Shown one piece after another: positions 10,920 to 23,984 of a stretch of DNA of 64,000 bases. Each line of letters opens with the position of its first letter. The first letter of the stretch is position 1. The DNA comes from Dryas octopetala. Its lineage: Eukaryota > Streptophyta > Magnoliopsida > Rosales > Rosaceae. The position numbers were made by a program, and so were the translations under genes. The DNA lies in contig OY992834.1 of NCBI GenBank assembly GCA_963921425.1, positions 20,721,923-20,785,922 of the forward strand. The letters run 5' to 3'. The notes under the pieces were generated by a model. That model ran no database searches, had not been told where the DNA came from, and saw only the letters and a program-made list of their open reading frames with translations.

Positions 10920-13116
10920 TATATATGTACTTAAGAAAATTTTCCCGCCGTTAGGGGGAGAAATGACCGTTCCTGAAGAACGGCGTGAAATAGCATAATA
11001 TGCATAGTAGTCTTTTTCATACCATTCAATATGAGAATGAGATATGAATGATAATTTAAATCTAGTGAATGCATTTATTTGAAAGCTAGATGCATATATA
11101 TACAACGAAACTGCAAAGTCACATTAGAAGTTTTAATATGTCAACATGGATTGATGTCCTAACATGATAGTCCATCAATTTGGCGGAAAATAGTTTATTG
11201 CACGCCTGAAGCGTGACAAATCTATAGGTTCCAAAGTTTAGCTCCCAAGAAGTGGAGAGTATATGAAATGGTCCACACAAGCCCAATTAATTAAATTTAA
11301 AGATCCACATTTTGTACACAAATCATCCTAGAATAGATGACAGTCTCTGAAAAGACTATAAAAGCCCCTGAAGAGGCATGTGTACCAATTACAAAGATAT
11401 ATATACTTATATCTAATGCATGCAAATGCGAATTGTGAGATCGTTAATATAATGATGATATATTTTGTTTATAGTAGCTACTAGAAATCATCACGGGCTA
11501 TAATAATGTGGAACCACGTTTACTATAAATGTCGACAAAATTAACTGATTGGACAAACTGGAAAGAGGCAATTCCAGTATAATTGAACATCATTATTAAC
11601 GTGGAATAATGAGAACATATAGTTCAAACACCAAAGATGTTAACCCAGAAGGTTATAGAGTGTTTGCAATAAAGTGAATAAAATCACTATTTATAATAGC
11701 ACAAAGTTTCTCTAAAGAAACATGAGATTGTGGTTATATATTCTTCTGTTATAGATGCAACCGTATTTTAACAAATTTAGTAAATTTAATGTGTTCATTG
11801 CATATGGAGAAAACCTTTAAAAATTAAGAAATGCCTGAAAGATATCGCCATAAACGATTTCCTACAAGAGATTGGACAAATTACTAAGTCAAATCCCAAA
11901 TTAAAAGTGCCATGAAATATTATGTGCATGAAGCAAATCCTTGAAGGATTGAAACAACCTGAAGCTCAAAGTATGTACTCAACTATAACACTATGAATAT
12001 GGTCAAAATTGCCTTATTAAGTACTTTGATTAGAACCCGAATTCAGAAATTGTTGCAACATATTCAAACTTTTGAAAGAAGTTATGAATTTATTAAGGCT
12101 CCTGAAGAGATCATAAGATTATTGAATGCTTGAACATTGGATTTGATATAAATGACCTTGGGAAATGAAAATAGTGTCTCGAGCTGCAGATCGAGTACTG
12201 TACTAGTGAAATTCTTATGCCCAATGGTTATTCAATTTATTAGCACTAAGAATGATTACTTGCTTCCTAAGGAAGATGTAAGAAAGATCTTTGGTCCAGA
12301 AGAACCATATCTTAATATGCCTTATTCAACTTAGCACAATTAATGCATTAGACCAAATATAGCATTAGTGATTGTGTCATGTAAATTTTCCAATTCTCAA
12401 AGTATTTTCATAATAATTCATCTATTTTTAGAGAGAATTATTTCTAACCACTTTATTTAGTGGAATTATATTTTGTTAGTATTGCTCAAACCTCAACAGA
12501 ATTTCAACATATGATCACAAGCATATATCCCCTGATAGTATGGAAGCCATGTTCATACAAGCATTGCCAAACTCCACTCTTTAGAAGATGGCATATGAGA
12601 TATCATTATTTGCTGGATTATTGAGCCAGTCAAATTAAAGCTTGTTGTTATGAAGGGAAGTATCCAACTATTTTGCGTGTTGTACTCTTTTTCCTTTGAC
12701 TAGGTTTTTGTCTCACCGGGTTTTTCCTAGCAAGGTTTTAATGAGGCAAAGCGCATCCAACATTGTATCAGTGATATTGCAAAAGTTGCACTCTTTTTCC
12801 TTCGCTTTGGTTTTGTCCCATTGGGTTTTTTCAAAGTAAGGTTTTAACGAGACAACCTTCATTGATTGGAGAAATATATCAACATCAGGGGGAGCGTGCC
12901 ATCAAACATTGTACTCTTTTTCCTTCATCCAAGGTTTTTGTCCCATTGGGTTTTCCTGGCAAGGTTTGAATGAGGCAGTGTCACACGCCTATCTTAGCTA
13001 TCAGAAACACATGAAGATTGTACTATTTTCCTTAGCTAGTCTTTTTCCCATAGGGTTTTGGCTAGTAAGGTTTTTAATGAGACAATTGTCATATTCAATG
13101 GACATCCAAAGGGGAG
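10920..13116 (+). pseudogene. Ty1/copia polyprotein relic (integrase tail to reverse transcriptase)
   Basis: Fragments in several frames keep copia order. Near 10940 is a remnant of the integrase C-terminal region (FP..GG, then VPEERR). Near 11200 is LKR-x-x-SIGSK, matching the LKRGRPIGSKD linker of plant copia elements. Near 11545 is TDWTNWKEAI, the start of the reverse transcriptase. Near 11950 is EGLKQPEA. Around 12130-12170 is a remnant of FDINDLGK. At 12240-12330 is DYLLPKEDVRKIFGPEEPYL. Many stops and frameshifts separate these, so the element is long dead. The family assignment rests on remembered plant copia motifs. The gag and protease part is not recognisable upstream, where the palindrome array lies. 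Confidence 0.7.
12685..13090 (+). repeat. Four-fold motif before the copia polypurine tract
   Basis: Four diverged copies of the pattern ACTCTTTTTCCTT, then GTTTTTGTCCCATTGGGTTT, then CAAGGTTTTAATGAGGCA start near 12688, 12789, 12910 and 13020. They are spaced about 100 bases apart between the reverse transcriptase relic and the 3' LTR. Such a module is common just before the 3' LTR in plant copia elements. The role is unknown to me. Confidence 0.7.
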
Positions 13117-13360
13117 TGTTGTAAATATCATTAATTATGTGGCTGTCCATTATCATGTTTAATAGTTTTTCATGTATTATCTAGAGCAATTGTATAGATA
13201 ATTAAGAGGAGTACAGTTCATTGTAAAATAGGAGACCTTAAGGGTCTATCCCAGGTCATCCAAAAGCCTATAAATAGAGGTCTTATATGAATGAGAAAGA
13301 CACTCTGATTCCTTCTCAATTCTCTCTTATGTTCTTTACATTTCTCTTTATTTTATAACA
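13108..13360 (+). mobile_element. Copia polypurine tract and 3' LTR
   Basis: A purine tract AAAGGGGAG (13108-13116) is followed by TGTTGTAAATA at 13117, the expected start of a 3' LTR. A TATA box (TATAAATA, 13269-13276) lies inside. The most likely end is the CA at 13359-13360 after TTTTATAA, giving a 244-base LTR. I found no matching 5' LTR upstream, so the element has lost its left end or it lies beyond recognition. The 3' boundary is less certain than the 5' boundary. Confidence 0.68.
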
Positions 13361-15558
<2,198 letters not shown>

Positions 15559-16079
15559 TAGTGATCGAAGAGTTGATTTATGATATGAATTCATATGACT
15601 TACAAACGATCTAATTAAGGGTTCTCAAATCAATACTTTAGTATAGAAAAAAGAACTCGTCAAAATCGAAAAGTTAAAAATGTATTTATATGTCATACAA
15701 GTTTGTACCATAAAATTTTCAGTGATAAAAATGCTTATAGCATTAGGTAGTACATCAATCGTGTACTTGGTCTCTTCTCTTTCAGTACATTTTAGTCTTA
15801 TGAAGGTCCTATAAGGGAAAAAGAAGGAACTATAATGATTTTGTCCTTGATCTTCATTTGCTCTTTTAATGTAGTTTTTTGTTTTTTGGTTTGAGCTCTT
15901 CTAATGTGCTTGATAAAATAGAAATAAGATCGAAAATATGAGTCTTCTTAGGGGTACGTCCTTTTCATGACTTTGCGTTCTAGGTCATTAATAAATGTTA
16001 TTAATTTGTGACAAATTAATGATATTGTAATTTTTGGTCACTCTATATGAATGTTTAATACTAAGCAATCACTCTCATC
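15559..16079. other. Intergenic; tail shared with 52.09-52.17 kb
   Basis: No gene is seen. From about 15985 to 16072 the sequence (GTGACAAATTAATGATATTG and onward to TTTAATACTAAGCAATCAC) closely matches 52100-52166 joined to 53035 onward. The second locus carries a MITE at that point, so this copy serves as its empty site. Confidence 0.65.
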
Positions 16080-17279
16080 CAGTGTTTTTAAAGGCGAGCT
16101 TCAGGCGCGCCTCAAGGCGCGAGTCGTGGCGAGGCGGCGGCCGATTGCGCACGACGTCGCCGGATTGTGTAAAACGACTGAAAGGCGACGGAAAGGCGTT
16201 GAAGGCGTACGCCTCGCGACGGCAAGGCGTTGAAGGCGTACGCCGTCGCGCAAAACCCATGCCGCCAAAATTCAACCCATCGCAGGTGGTGGACGTCTAC
16301 GTCTGAGTCACCAGAGGCGACGTCGGCGCTGCCAGTTCGCTCACCCCCCCAATCGGTCCGCGTAGTCTCTCCCCCAAGAAGATCGGAGAAGACATCCCAA
16401 AGAGATCGTGAAGGATTGGAAGTGCCTCCTGGTTCCACGCGTGAAGAGGAGGGGGTTGGGTTGGGCTTGGGTGAGGGTGAGGGTGAAGGGGTGATAGGGT
16501 GGGGCGGGGTGGGGTGGGGGTCGGGGCGAGGAGGGGATACTGCTGGACTCAGGGGCGGATCTACAGTGGGGTCAATGGGGTCAATTGACCCCATGAACCC
16601 AGAAATGCTGAGCTTAAGAGAAATTTTTGACCCCATGAAGATTGGGTGTTACTGGCAGGCAGAGGGGCAACTGGCAAGAGAAGCTAGCGTTTGTGAAAAT
16701 GGCTGAGAGAGAACCAGAGAAATGAAGAACAGATTTGAGGAAGATGAAGGTGTCTGTCACGTGAGATGCATAGGTTGTTTTAATTCTAAACTTGCCAAAA
16801 CGACGTCGTTTTGGCAAGTAAATTAAACTAAGTCTTGAGGTAGTCTACCAGCCACACAGAACGACAAAAATTTGGAAAGTCTGAATTCTGAAAGACTGAA
16901 GCCAAATAACTGAAGAAGTGTCGCCCACTCGCCCCTACCCCCTGTCGCAGTGTCGCCCCTGCCCCCTGCCCCCTGCCCCTGGCCCCTTGCTCCTTTACAC
17001 TCGCGGCTCGCCGTCGGCGCCGACGCCTGCTTGGTTGCTTGGCCACTTCTCCCTTGTGACTCGACGCGCCGACGCCCCTTGCTGGCTTGCTGGCCTGCTT
17101 GCTGGCTTGCTGCCGAACGACGAAGCGAGGCCCCTGGACTACCGCTGTCGCCCCTGGCTTGCTATCGCCCCTGGACTACCGCTGCGCTTGCGCGGCTGCG
17201 CCTGCTCCCTCGCCGAGTCGCGACGCGCCGACGCCCCTGGGTTCAGTAGATTCGCCCCTGCCTGGGTTATAGTGGTTAG

Positions 17280-17622
17280 TTATTAGTTTTATGTTTGTTA
17301 ATTAATTGGGTATTTCAGTATTTGGGTTAGTTTTGTTATTGGGTATTTGGGTTAATTTGTTTAATTGTTAATTGTTAATTCTTAATTGTTAATTGGGTAT
17401 TTGGATTAATTGGGTATTTGGGTTAATTGGGTTAATTGGTTAATTGCTAATTGTTAATTGTTAATTGGGTATTTGGGTATTTGGGTTAATTGGGTTAATT
17501 GTTAATTGTTAATTATTAATTGAGTATTTGGATTAATTGGTTTGGGTTAATTGGTTAATTGGGTTAATTGTTAATTGTTAATTGGGTATTTGGGTTAATT
17601 GGTTAATTGTTAATTTAAATTT
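17280..17622 (+). repeat. Minisatellite of TTAATTG and GGTATTTGGG units
   Basis: The segment is made of two short modules, TTAATTG and GGGTATTTGGG, combined in varying order for about 340 bases directly upstream of the transposase start. The irregular order suggests replication slippage inside the hAT 5' untranslated region. Confidence 0.85.
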
Positions 17623-17637
17623 CAAACAGAAACAGTC

Positions 17638-20003
17638 ATGGAGAAGTATTTAAAAGAAAATTTGGTGAGAGTTCGTCATCTTCTCTGACACCAAATGATA
17701 GTATTGAAGTTGAAAGTTCAAAACAAAGTGAGCTAGATGCAATTTTGGCGAACCTTCTTGCAGACCCTGGACTTCGACCTCCAATGTCGAATTATGATCC
17801 TAATATTCGAGATCAAGTTCGAAGAGCTTATCTACAAAAGGGTCCGTGTCAACCTAGAAATCATACGTTTCCACAATCAATGTTTAGAGGGTACGCACGA
17901 CGTTTTAGCCCTCTTTGGTTTAATGAGTTTCCTACTTGGTTGGAGTATAGTATAACTAAAGATGCTGCATTTTGTCTTTGTTGCTATCTCTTTAAATCGA
18001 ATTTTGAACAAGTGGGTGCGGATGCCTTTACTGGTGAAGGTTTCTCTAATTGGAAGAAAAAAGATAGACTGCAAGTTCATGTTGGAGGCCCAGGTAGCGA
18101 TCATAATATTGCTTTTCTGGATTGTCAAGCTCTAATGAATCAGAGGCAACATATTGAATCAGTTATCATCAAGCACTCATCTAAATCTCGTACTGACTAT
18201 CGCAAGCAAATGACTGCAACACTTGATTGCATTCGTTTTTTATTGCGACAAGGTCTTTCTTTCCGTGGCCATGATGAAACAAGAACTTCAAAAAATAGGG
18301 GAAATTTTCTTGAGCTCTTGCAATTTCTTGCTGATCATAATGAGAGTATTAAGGCGGTTGTGTTGGAGAATGCTCCTAGGAATCTACAATTAACCGCACA
18401 TGATATTCAGAAAGAGATTGTAAATGCAGCTGCAACTGAAGTCATTAATGCTATTATTAGTGATATTGGAGATGCATTATTTTCTCTTATGGTTGATGAA
18501 TCGCGTGATGTGTCAATAAAGGAGCAAATGGCAGTTGTGTTTCGATATGTGGACAAAAAAGGCCAAGTAATTGAAAGGTTTATGGGCATTCAACATGTTA
18601 CTAGTACAACTGCACTTTCATTAAAAGAGGCTGTTGATCTATTATTCTCTAGACATGGATTGAGTATATCCAAGCTGCGAGGACAAGGATATGACGGAGC
18701 TAGTAATATGCAAGGTGAGTTTAATGGCCTTAAAACTCTTATCTTGAATGAAAATCCATGTGCCTTTTATGTTCATTGTTTTGCACATCAACTTCAACTA
18801 GCTCTTGTAGCCGTGGCAAAGAATCATATTCAAATTGCCACTTTCTTTGTCTTGGTGAGTAGAGTGGCTAATGTTGTTGGGGCTTCATGCAAGCGTCGTG
18901 ATTCACTTAGAGAGAAACAACAACTTGAAGTTATGGAAGGTATTCAAAATGATGAGATTCTAACGGGGCAAGGTCTAAATCAAGAAACTAGTGTCAAACG
19001 TCCTGGTGATACACGTTGGGGTTCACATTATGGTACCTTGCTAAGTATGATTTCTATGTTCTCTTCTATAACTGGTGTGCTTGAAGATATTGTTGGGGAT
19101 GGATTAAGTGTTGATCAAAAAGGTGAGGCAAATCTTTTGATGGAGTCTATGCACTCTTTCAATTTTGTTTTTTGTCTATTTGTGATGAAAACTATATTGG
19201 GAATTACAAATGATTTGTCACAAGCATTACAAAAGAAAGATCAAGATATTGTGCATGCTATGATCTTAGTCAATGGATGCAAGCAACAATTGCAAGTCAT
19301 GAGGGATCATGAATGAGATACTTTGCTTGATAAAGTCTCTTCTTTTTGTGTGAAGAATGATATTTATGTTCCCAATATGGATGATGCATTTGTTCCTCAA
19401 GGAAGATCACGACGTGGAATGCAAGAAATTACCAACCTTCACCATTATCGTTTCGAGCTCCTTTACACTGTCATTGATATGCAACTTCAAGAATTAAATA
19501 ATCGATTCAATGAGGTAAACACAGAGTTGCTTATTTGTTTGGCATGTTTGAGTCCGGATAATTATTTCTCTGCTTTTGACAAGCAAAAGCTACTTCGTCT
19601 TGCTCAATTGTATCCGAATGATTTTTCTGACAAAGAGCTCTTGGCACTTGAAGATCAACTTGGGACTTATATTACTGACATGCGAATGAGTGGTGACTTT
19701 TCTCAAGTGAAAGGAATTGGTAATCTAGCAAAAAAAATGGTGGAAACAGGGAGAGACAAATCATACTCATTAGTGTACTTGCTTTTGACATTGGCTTTGA
19801 TTTTACCAGTTGCGACTGCTTCAGTGGAGAGAGCATTCTCAGCTATGAAGATTGTAAAGAATCCACTTCGTAACAGAATGGGAGATGATTGGATGAATGA
19901 TAGTTTGATTGTGTACATTGAAAAAGATGTATTTGATAGTATTGATAATGAGGCTATAATGTTGCGTTTTCAAAGTATGAAAACCCGTCGTGGACAATTA
20001 TGA
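17638..20003 (+). pseudogene. hAT transposase, TTF/DUF4371 type, with one internal stop
   Basis: This would be the DDE-type transposase that cuts out and inserts the inner hAT. The likely start is ATG 17638 (MEKY). A missing base near 17650 shifts the frame. From about 17652 one frame runs to 20003, broken only by TGA at 19314-19316 in the context DHE-stop-DTLL, where relatives have Trp. Order of domains: TTF-type zinc finger (ARRFSPLWFNEFPTWLEYS, AAFCLCCYLF, then FSNWKK), the DUF4371 core with LMVDES and GQGYDGASNM, which hold two likely catalytic Asp residues, DTRWGSHYGTL, and the C-terminal hAT dimerisation domain (TASVERAFSAMKIVKNPLRN). Length is about 790 residues, normal for the family. 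The second half lacks any further lesion, so inactivation is recent. Confidence 0.92.
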
Positions 20004-20738
20004 TTTGTAATATTGTGCTATTTTCTATGAATGAAGTTTTTGTTCATTAATATTGAAGAGTTTTTTCCTATCCAAGATAAATATTTTTGAGCTTCTTAAT
20101 CTTGCCCCCATAACAGAAGGTTTCTGGATCCGCCACTGGCTGGACTGCTGGGTTGGGGACCTTGGGGTGGGGGATGCGCGGGGTGGGGGGGAAGGGAGGT
20201 AGAAGAATTTTTATTTATTTTTTAATTCAAAAACATTTTAAAATATTAATTTTTTTATGTTCTATATATATACTTATATATATATATACTTACCTATTTA
20301 CCTATATATAACTATTTATATATATGTTTACTCATATATACGCGAGGGTTCAGCCTTGTAATTGGTAACAGAAGTAAACACTTCCTTCTGTCAACCAAGG
20401 GACTGAGGGAGAATAGTGAAATCTCACTTAATTAAGATTATATTTAGGGAGCATGATCCATTATCTGCATTCATCAATTACAAGAACAATGTTATGTCTA
20501 TGGAAGCATTATATATATACTTATATTCTATATATATACTTATAGCATGGGTTTGGTCTTATGTTCTATATATATACTTATATATATTTACCTATTTATA
20601 TATGTTTATATATATTTATAATTTTTTTATTATAAAAAATATATCCTAAAAAGCTTACGCCTTAACGCGTTGAGGCTTACGCCTCGCCTTCTACGACTAA
20701 AACGCCTCGCGTCATGTTTTTGCGTCTGAAAACACTGC

Positions 20739-21149
20739 TCGATCTCATCAATGTTGGGTGACATATATCTCAAGTTAATTCAAATAATCCCTCTCCCAGT
20801 AAATGAAAATGAATAAATAAACATAACAACTATCATATTTACAATAATGCATGTTACCACTTTACCATTGCCTCCTTCAACTCAATTGGGACAGGGTAAT
20901 AAAATTAATTCATTTAAAAGATACAAAATTACTAATGTGCCACAACTTCTCAACTCACTTTCGACTACTTCTTTGTTTTTTCTTTTGTTTTTTTTTGTTG
21001 GCCAGGGACTACTTCTTGTGTTCAGTAGATGATATATGGTTAAAATAGCGTGACTATAAAGGCTTTGTGGATATATAAAAATGTGCATGCTTTTGTTAGA
21101 CATGAGTCTTGAGTGCTTTGTGAGCGTATTAATGTTTTTGGTGTGATGA
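20739..21149. other. Intergenic, no gene seen
   Basis: This is AT-rich sequence with a T-run near 20985. Short open frames here lack any recognisable domain. Confidence 0.4.
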
Positions 21150-22803
21150 GACCAGCTGCTTCATCTCCTTCACCTTCTCCAGTTTCTCTCAACTTTACCT
21201 CCTCCCAATGATTTGTTGCATTAGCGGCTTGGTCATCCTTTTAGTGCTCGTCTAAAATTTTTATCTAAACAATTTCCTGCAATTTCTTTAATTTGATTCC
21301 AATAAATTTTGTAATTCTTGTCCTTTTGCTCGACAAACCAGATTACCATTTAAGTTCTATTTCTAGTACTCATCCTTTTGAACTCTATTGTGACATATGG
21401 GTTCCCATAGGTTCCCACCCATTCGGGAGTTCGCTATTTTTTAACGATTATTGATAACTTCACACGTTGCACATGGGTGTTATGGCTAAAAATGCTTCCC
21501 ACCACGTGTCAAGCTGGGATTCGTTAAGCTCATAGCATACGCAAATGTGGATGCAGGTGTACTGAAAATAAAGGGTGTGCCACCAAGTAGTGTTGCAACC
21601 AAAAGCGTTTTTACTAATTTGAAAGCGCTTTTGTCAATTCTAAAAGCAGTGCCAAACGGTTCCTAAATGAGATATAAAAATAAAAGAAAGATAATGAAAA
21701 TTGACATCTAACTAAACGATCGCGCTGGATTCTTTTCACTACCTGGGCATTCCAGGACTTTAAAGTGTTATTAATACTTGATGAGTGTTTGTTGACGCTT
21801 TGATGCTTGCTCAAGAAGTGTCCATAGTGTGTGCAATAAAGTGTATGATCAATCAAACTTGAATGAATAAGAAACTAAGAGAAAACTGAAGAAACTCTAG
21901 ATCTAGCGGATCAAGGAATTGTGAACTTCTTCAAAAATCTAGCCAAGTCTGAGCGAGTAATCCACACATAAACTAAAAATGGAAACAAAAAGATGCAATA
22001 AATGTAAATGATTCAATTCCAATCTCCGCTTTAATTGATGTTCAAATATCAGGAGAGATATACATTCAATGAAGGAAATTAAAGACAAACTAAGAAATAA
22101 ATGCTAATAAAAGCAAACTCGGACCAATTAAATACACAAAATTGGATCAGAGACCACCATTCTTAATATATAACTAAAAATTAAATGAAGAATAAACTCT
22201 GAAAAGTTCGAGAAGCAGACAAAATGAAGTAATGAGTCAGGCCATTGTCAGGAATATGCGAATTGCAGAGAGTTTTTGTGTGTGTGTTGTGAGAGAGCCC
22301 TTTCTTTGGCCGTAGCTTTTCTATTTATACTTGAATGGGCTCTGAAAACCCTAAACAAAGTGCACTCGGATCACCCCACGTGTAGGGTACTGAGCAAGCT
22401 TGGGCCTTTGTACTTATCCTTCCATGACAGCTGTCATCCAGTACTTGTCAGCTTTCTAAGACACGTGTCTTCATATGCTTAGTCCTTTATTAATCTTCTC
22501 GGCTTGATGTAGCTGAGAAGAAGTTTTGTTCGCCAGGATTATTCAAGCTTACTAAAGACTTGGGCCTTGGGGATTTGGGCCTTGAATCTGGGCTTCAGAC
22601 TTTGGCCTACTAACTCTTTTGGGCTCAAATGACCTCTTCATTTGAAATTCATAGTACAAACAATGGGTTTATTTGATAGTTTTAAATCTGAAACTGCTGG
22701 CTTACTCAAATCTTTTTTTGCTTTTGTTGAAACCCAATTTGATCCAAATATTAAAAAGATTCGTGTTGATAACGGTGGGGAGTCTTTTAAGCATGGACTT
22801 TGA
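21150..22803 (+). pseudogene. Copia GAG-pre-integrase and integrase relic, split by a solo LTR
   Basis: The left part (about 21150-21477) encodes in broken frames RLGHP, then ARLKFLSKQFPAISL, then NSCPFARQTRLPF, then CDIWVPIGSHPFG and RYFLTIIDNFTRCTW. These are the zinc-binding GAG-pre-integrase and early integrase core of Ty1/copia elements. The right part (22663-22803) encodes KSETAGLLKSFFAFVETQFD, then IKKIRVDNGGESF, the next block of the same core. The two halves join across a 1185-base insertion at TW-V. Many frameshifts show that the relic is old. Which copia lineage it belongs to cannot be told. Confidence 0.82.
21478..22662 (-). mobile_element. Solo LTR with ATGGG target duplication
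   Basis: The segment starts TGTTATGGC and ends GTACAAACA on the + strand, so it has TG...CA ends in either reading. It is flanked by ATGGG at 21473-21477 and 22663-22667. The interrupted integrase reading confirms both junctions. A TATA box on the minus strand (reverse of CTATTTATAC, 22321-22330), followed by a transcribed-leader-like stretch, gives the minus orientation. No internal domain remains, so unequal recombination between LTRs is the simplest origin. Confidence 0.8.
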
Positions 22804-23984
22804 TTATATAGCAATTGCCTTGGTAATGCGAACCTGGTAAACGAACAAATAGGTGGTCTTTCCGGAAATGGTAAACAAAAGTTGCAGTAGGTTCCACACT
22901 GTTAAGCATGAACTTTGATTATATAGCTCGATCATGTGCATTGACTTGGGCTATTAGCTAGTTTTAGATGACTAGAAGGTATTTTATATGGTGGTTGTGC
23001 TTGTGCTAGGAAGCTTATTGGTTTAATTTTCAATTACTTTATGTCTTTTCTTGTTTAATGAACACTTAAGGGTATTTTAGATATAACATTATTTTGAATA
23101 CCCCATTTTAGAGTATGCCCAGTATGTAAATAAATGTGTGTGGAGGTTTTTTTTTTTTCCACGTGAGATAATAGCTTAGACATGAATTTGTGGATATTTA
23201 CAAAAGATGTCGTTGCTCCAATTTGAGCAATATTTAAATATTCATAATTTGAGGCATTTATTACTCCTAATTTTGAATATTTTAATTGATGAAATTTCAT
23301 GATTCATGCATCCAATTTAAAACAAAACATTGTTATCAATTATGAACATCAACATATAAACACTCAAATACAAAAAAATTAAACACCCAATATACATATA
23401 ATATAGATAAAAAAAAAAAAAGGAACACAGTAAGCCTCCACTTTGGGTAAAAAAAAAATGAGAGAAATATCTAATAAAAATATAACAAATTCAACACAAT
23501 ACAAGCACTAAAATATATAAATACAAACACCAATACCTTGGACTCAGGTATATAAAACAAAAGAAGAAAAATAAGAAGATACCTATCGCTCAGGTCAAGA
23601 AAAATGTATAATTACCAACTTTCTTTTGAGGTATATACACCAATGGTTTCATCACCTCTTACTCAGGTAGAAAAATGTGGAAGAAAAACAAGAACCACAA
23701 TCATGGAGGGCTTGGTGTTAAAAAAAAAAAAAAAAAAGATCGAAGAAAAAGATGAGATGAAGAAGAAGAAGAAGAAGAAGAAGAAGAAGAAGAAGAAGAA
23801 GAAGAAGAAGAAGAAGATCGAAGATTGATAATGAAGAAGGATAAAAGATGAAGAAAAATCAAATAAGAAGAAAATAAAAAAAGAAAAAGAAGATCAAAGA
23901 AACCACAAATACAACCTAAGCAAAATAACATGTTACTTACTTGTAAGTAAGGATAAAAGGAAACTTGAAAAATACTACAAAAAA
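22804..23984. other. Intergenic, AT-rich, no gene seen
   Basis: The phrase TTTAAGCATGGACTTTGATT (22785-22804) recurs with small changes near 22903, a short direct duplication. Otherwise there are only A-runs and an AAG microsatellite. Confidence 0.45.
23757..23818 (+). repeat. (AAG)n microsatellite
   Basis: About twenty AAG units run almost without interruption. They yield poly-Lys and poly-Ser open frames that are not genes. Confidence 0.95.

Larger units (their letters stand above)
16550..20138 (+). mobile_element. Inner hAT transposon with perfect 8-bp target duplication
   Basis: The left terminus is CAGGGGCGGATCTACA (16550) and the right terminus is TCTGGATCCGCCACTG (ending 20138). They pair as a short terminal inverted repeat. 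The flanking GCTGGACT at 16542-16549 and 20139-20146 is an exact 8-bp direct repeat, the hallmark of hAT insertion. The element is 3589 bases long, inserted in the GC-rich outer element, and encodes a TTF/DUF4371 transposase. Its 5' third has a GC-rich stretch (16900-17270) and a minisatellite (17280-17622). Confidence 0.93.
16080..20737 (+). mobile_element. Outer hAT-like element with GC-rich arms
   Basis: The left end is CAGTGTTTTTAAAGGCG (16080) and the right end is GCGTCTGAAAACACTG (ending 20737). These form an imperfect terminal inverted repeat starting CAGTG, as in hAT elements. Both subterminal regions are full of AGGCG and CGCCT strings, with far more CpG than the surroundings. Without the nested element the outer one would be about 1.06 kb and non-autonomous. 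An exact 8-bp target duplication is not visible (CTCTCATC against CTCGATCT), so class assignment is moderate. Confidence 0.62.

Noticed and set aside
16112-16636. 174-codon Pro-rich frame on the minus strand, with shadows on the + strand
   Set aside because: It lies in the GC-rich arm of the outer hAT-like element and crosses the inner hAT boundary and target duplication, so it cannot be an old gene.
23604-23931. Lys-rich and Ser-rich open frames
   Set aside because: They are translations of the AAG microsatellite.
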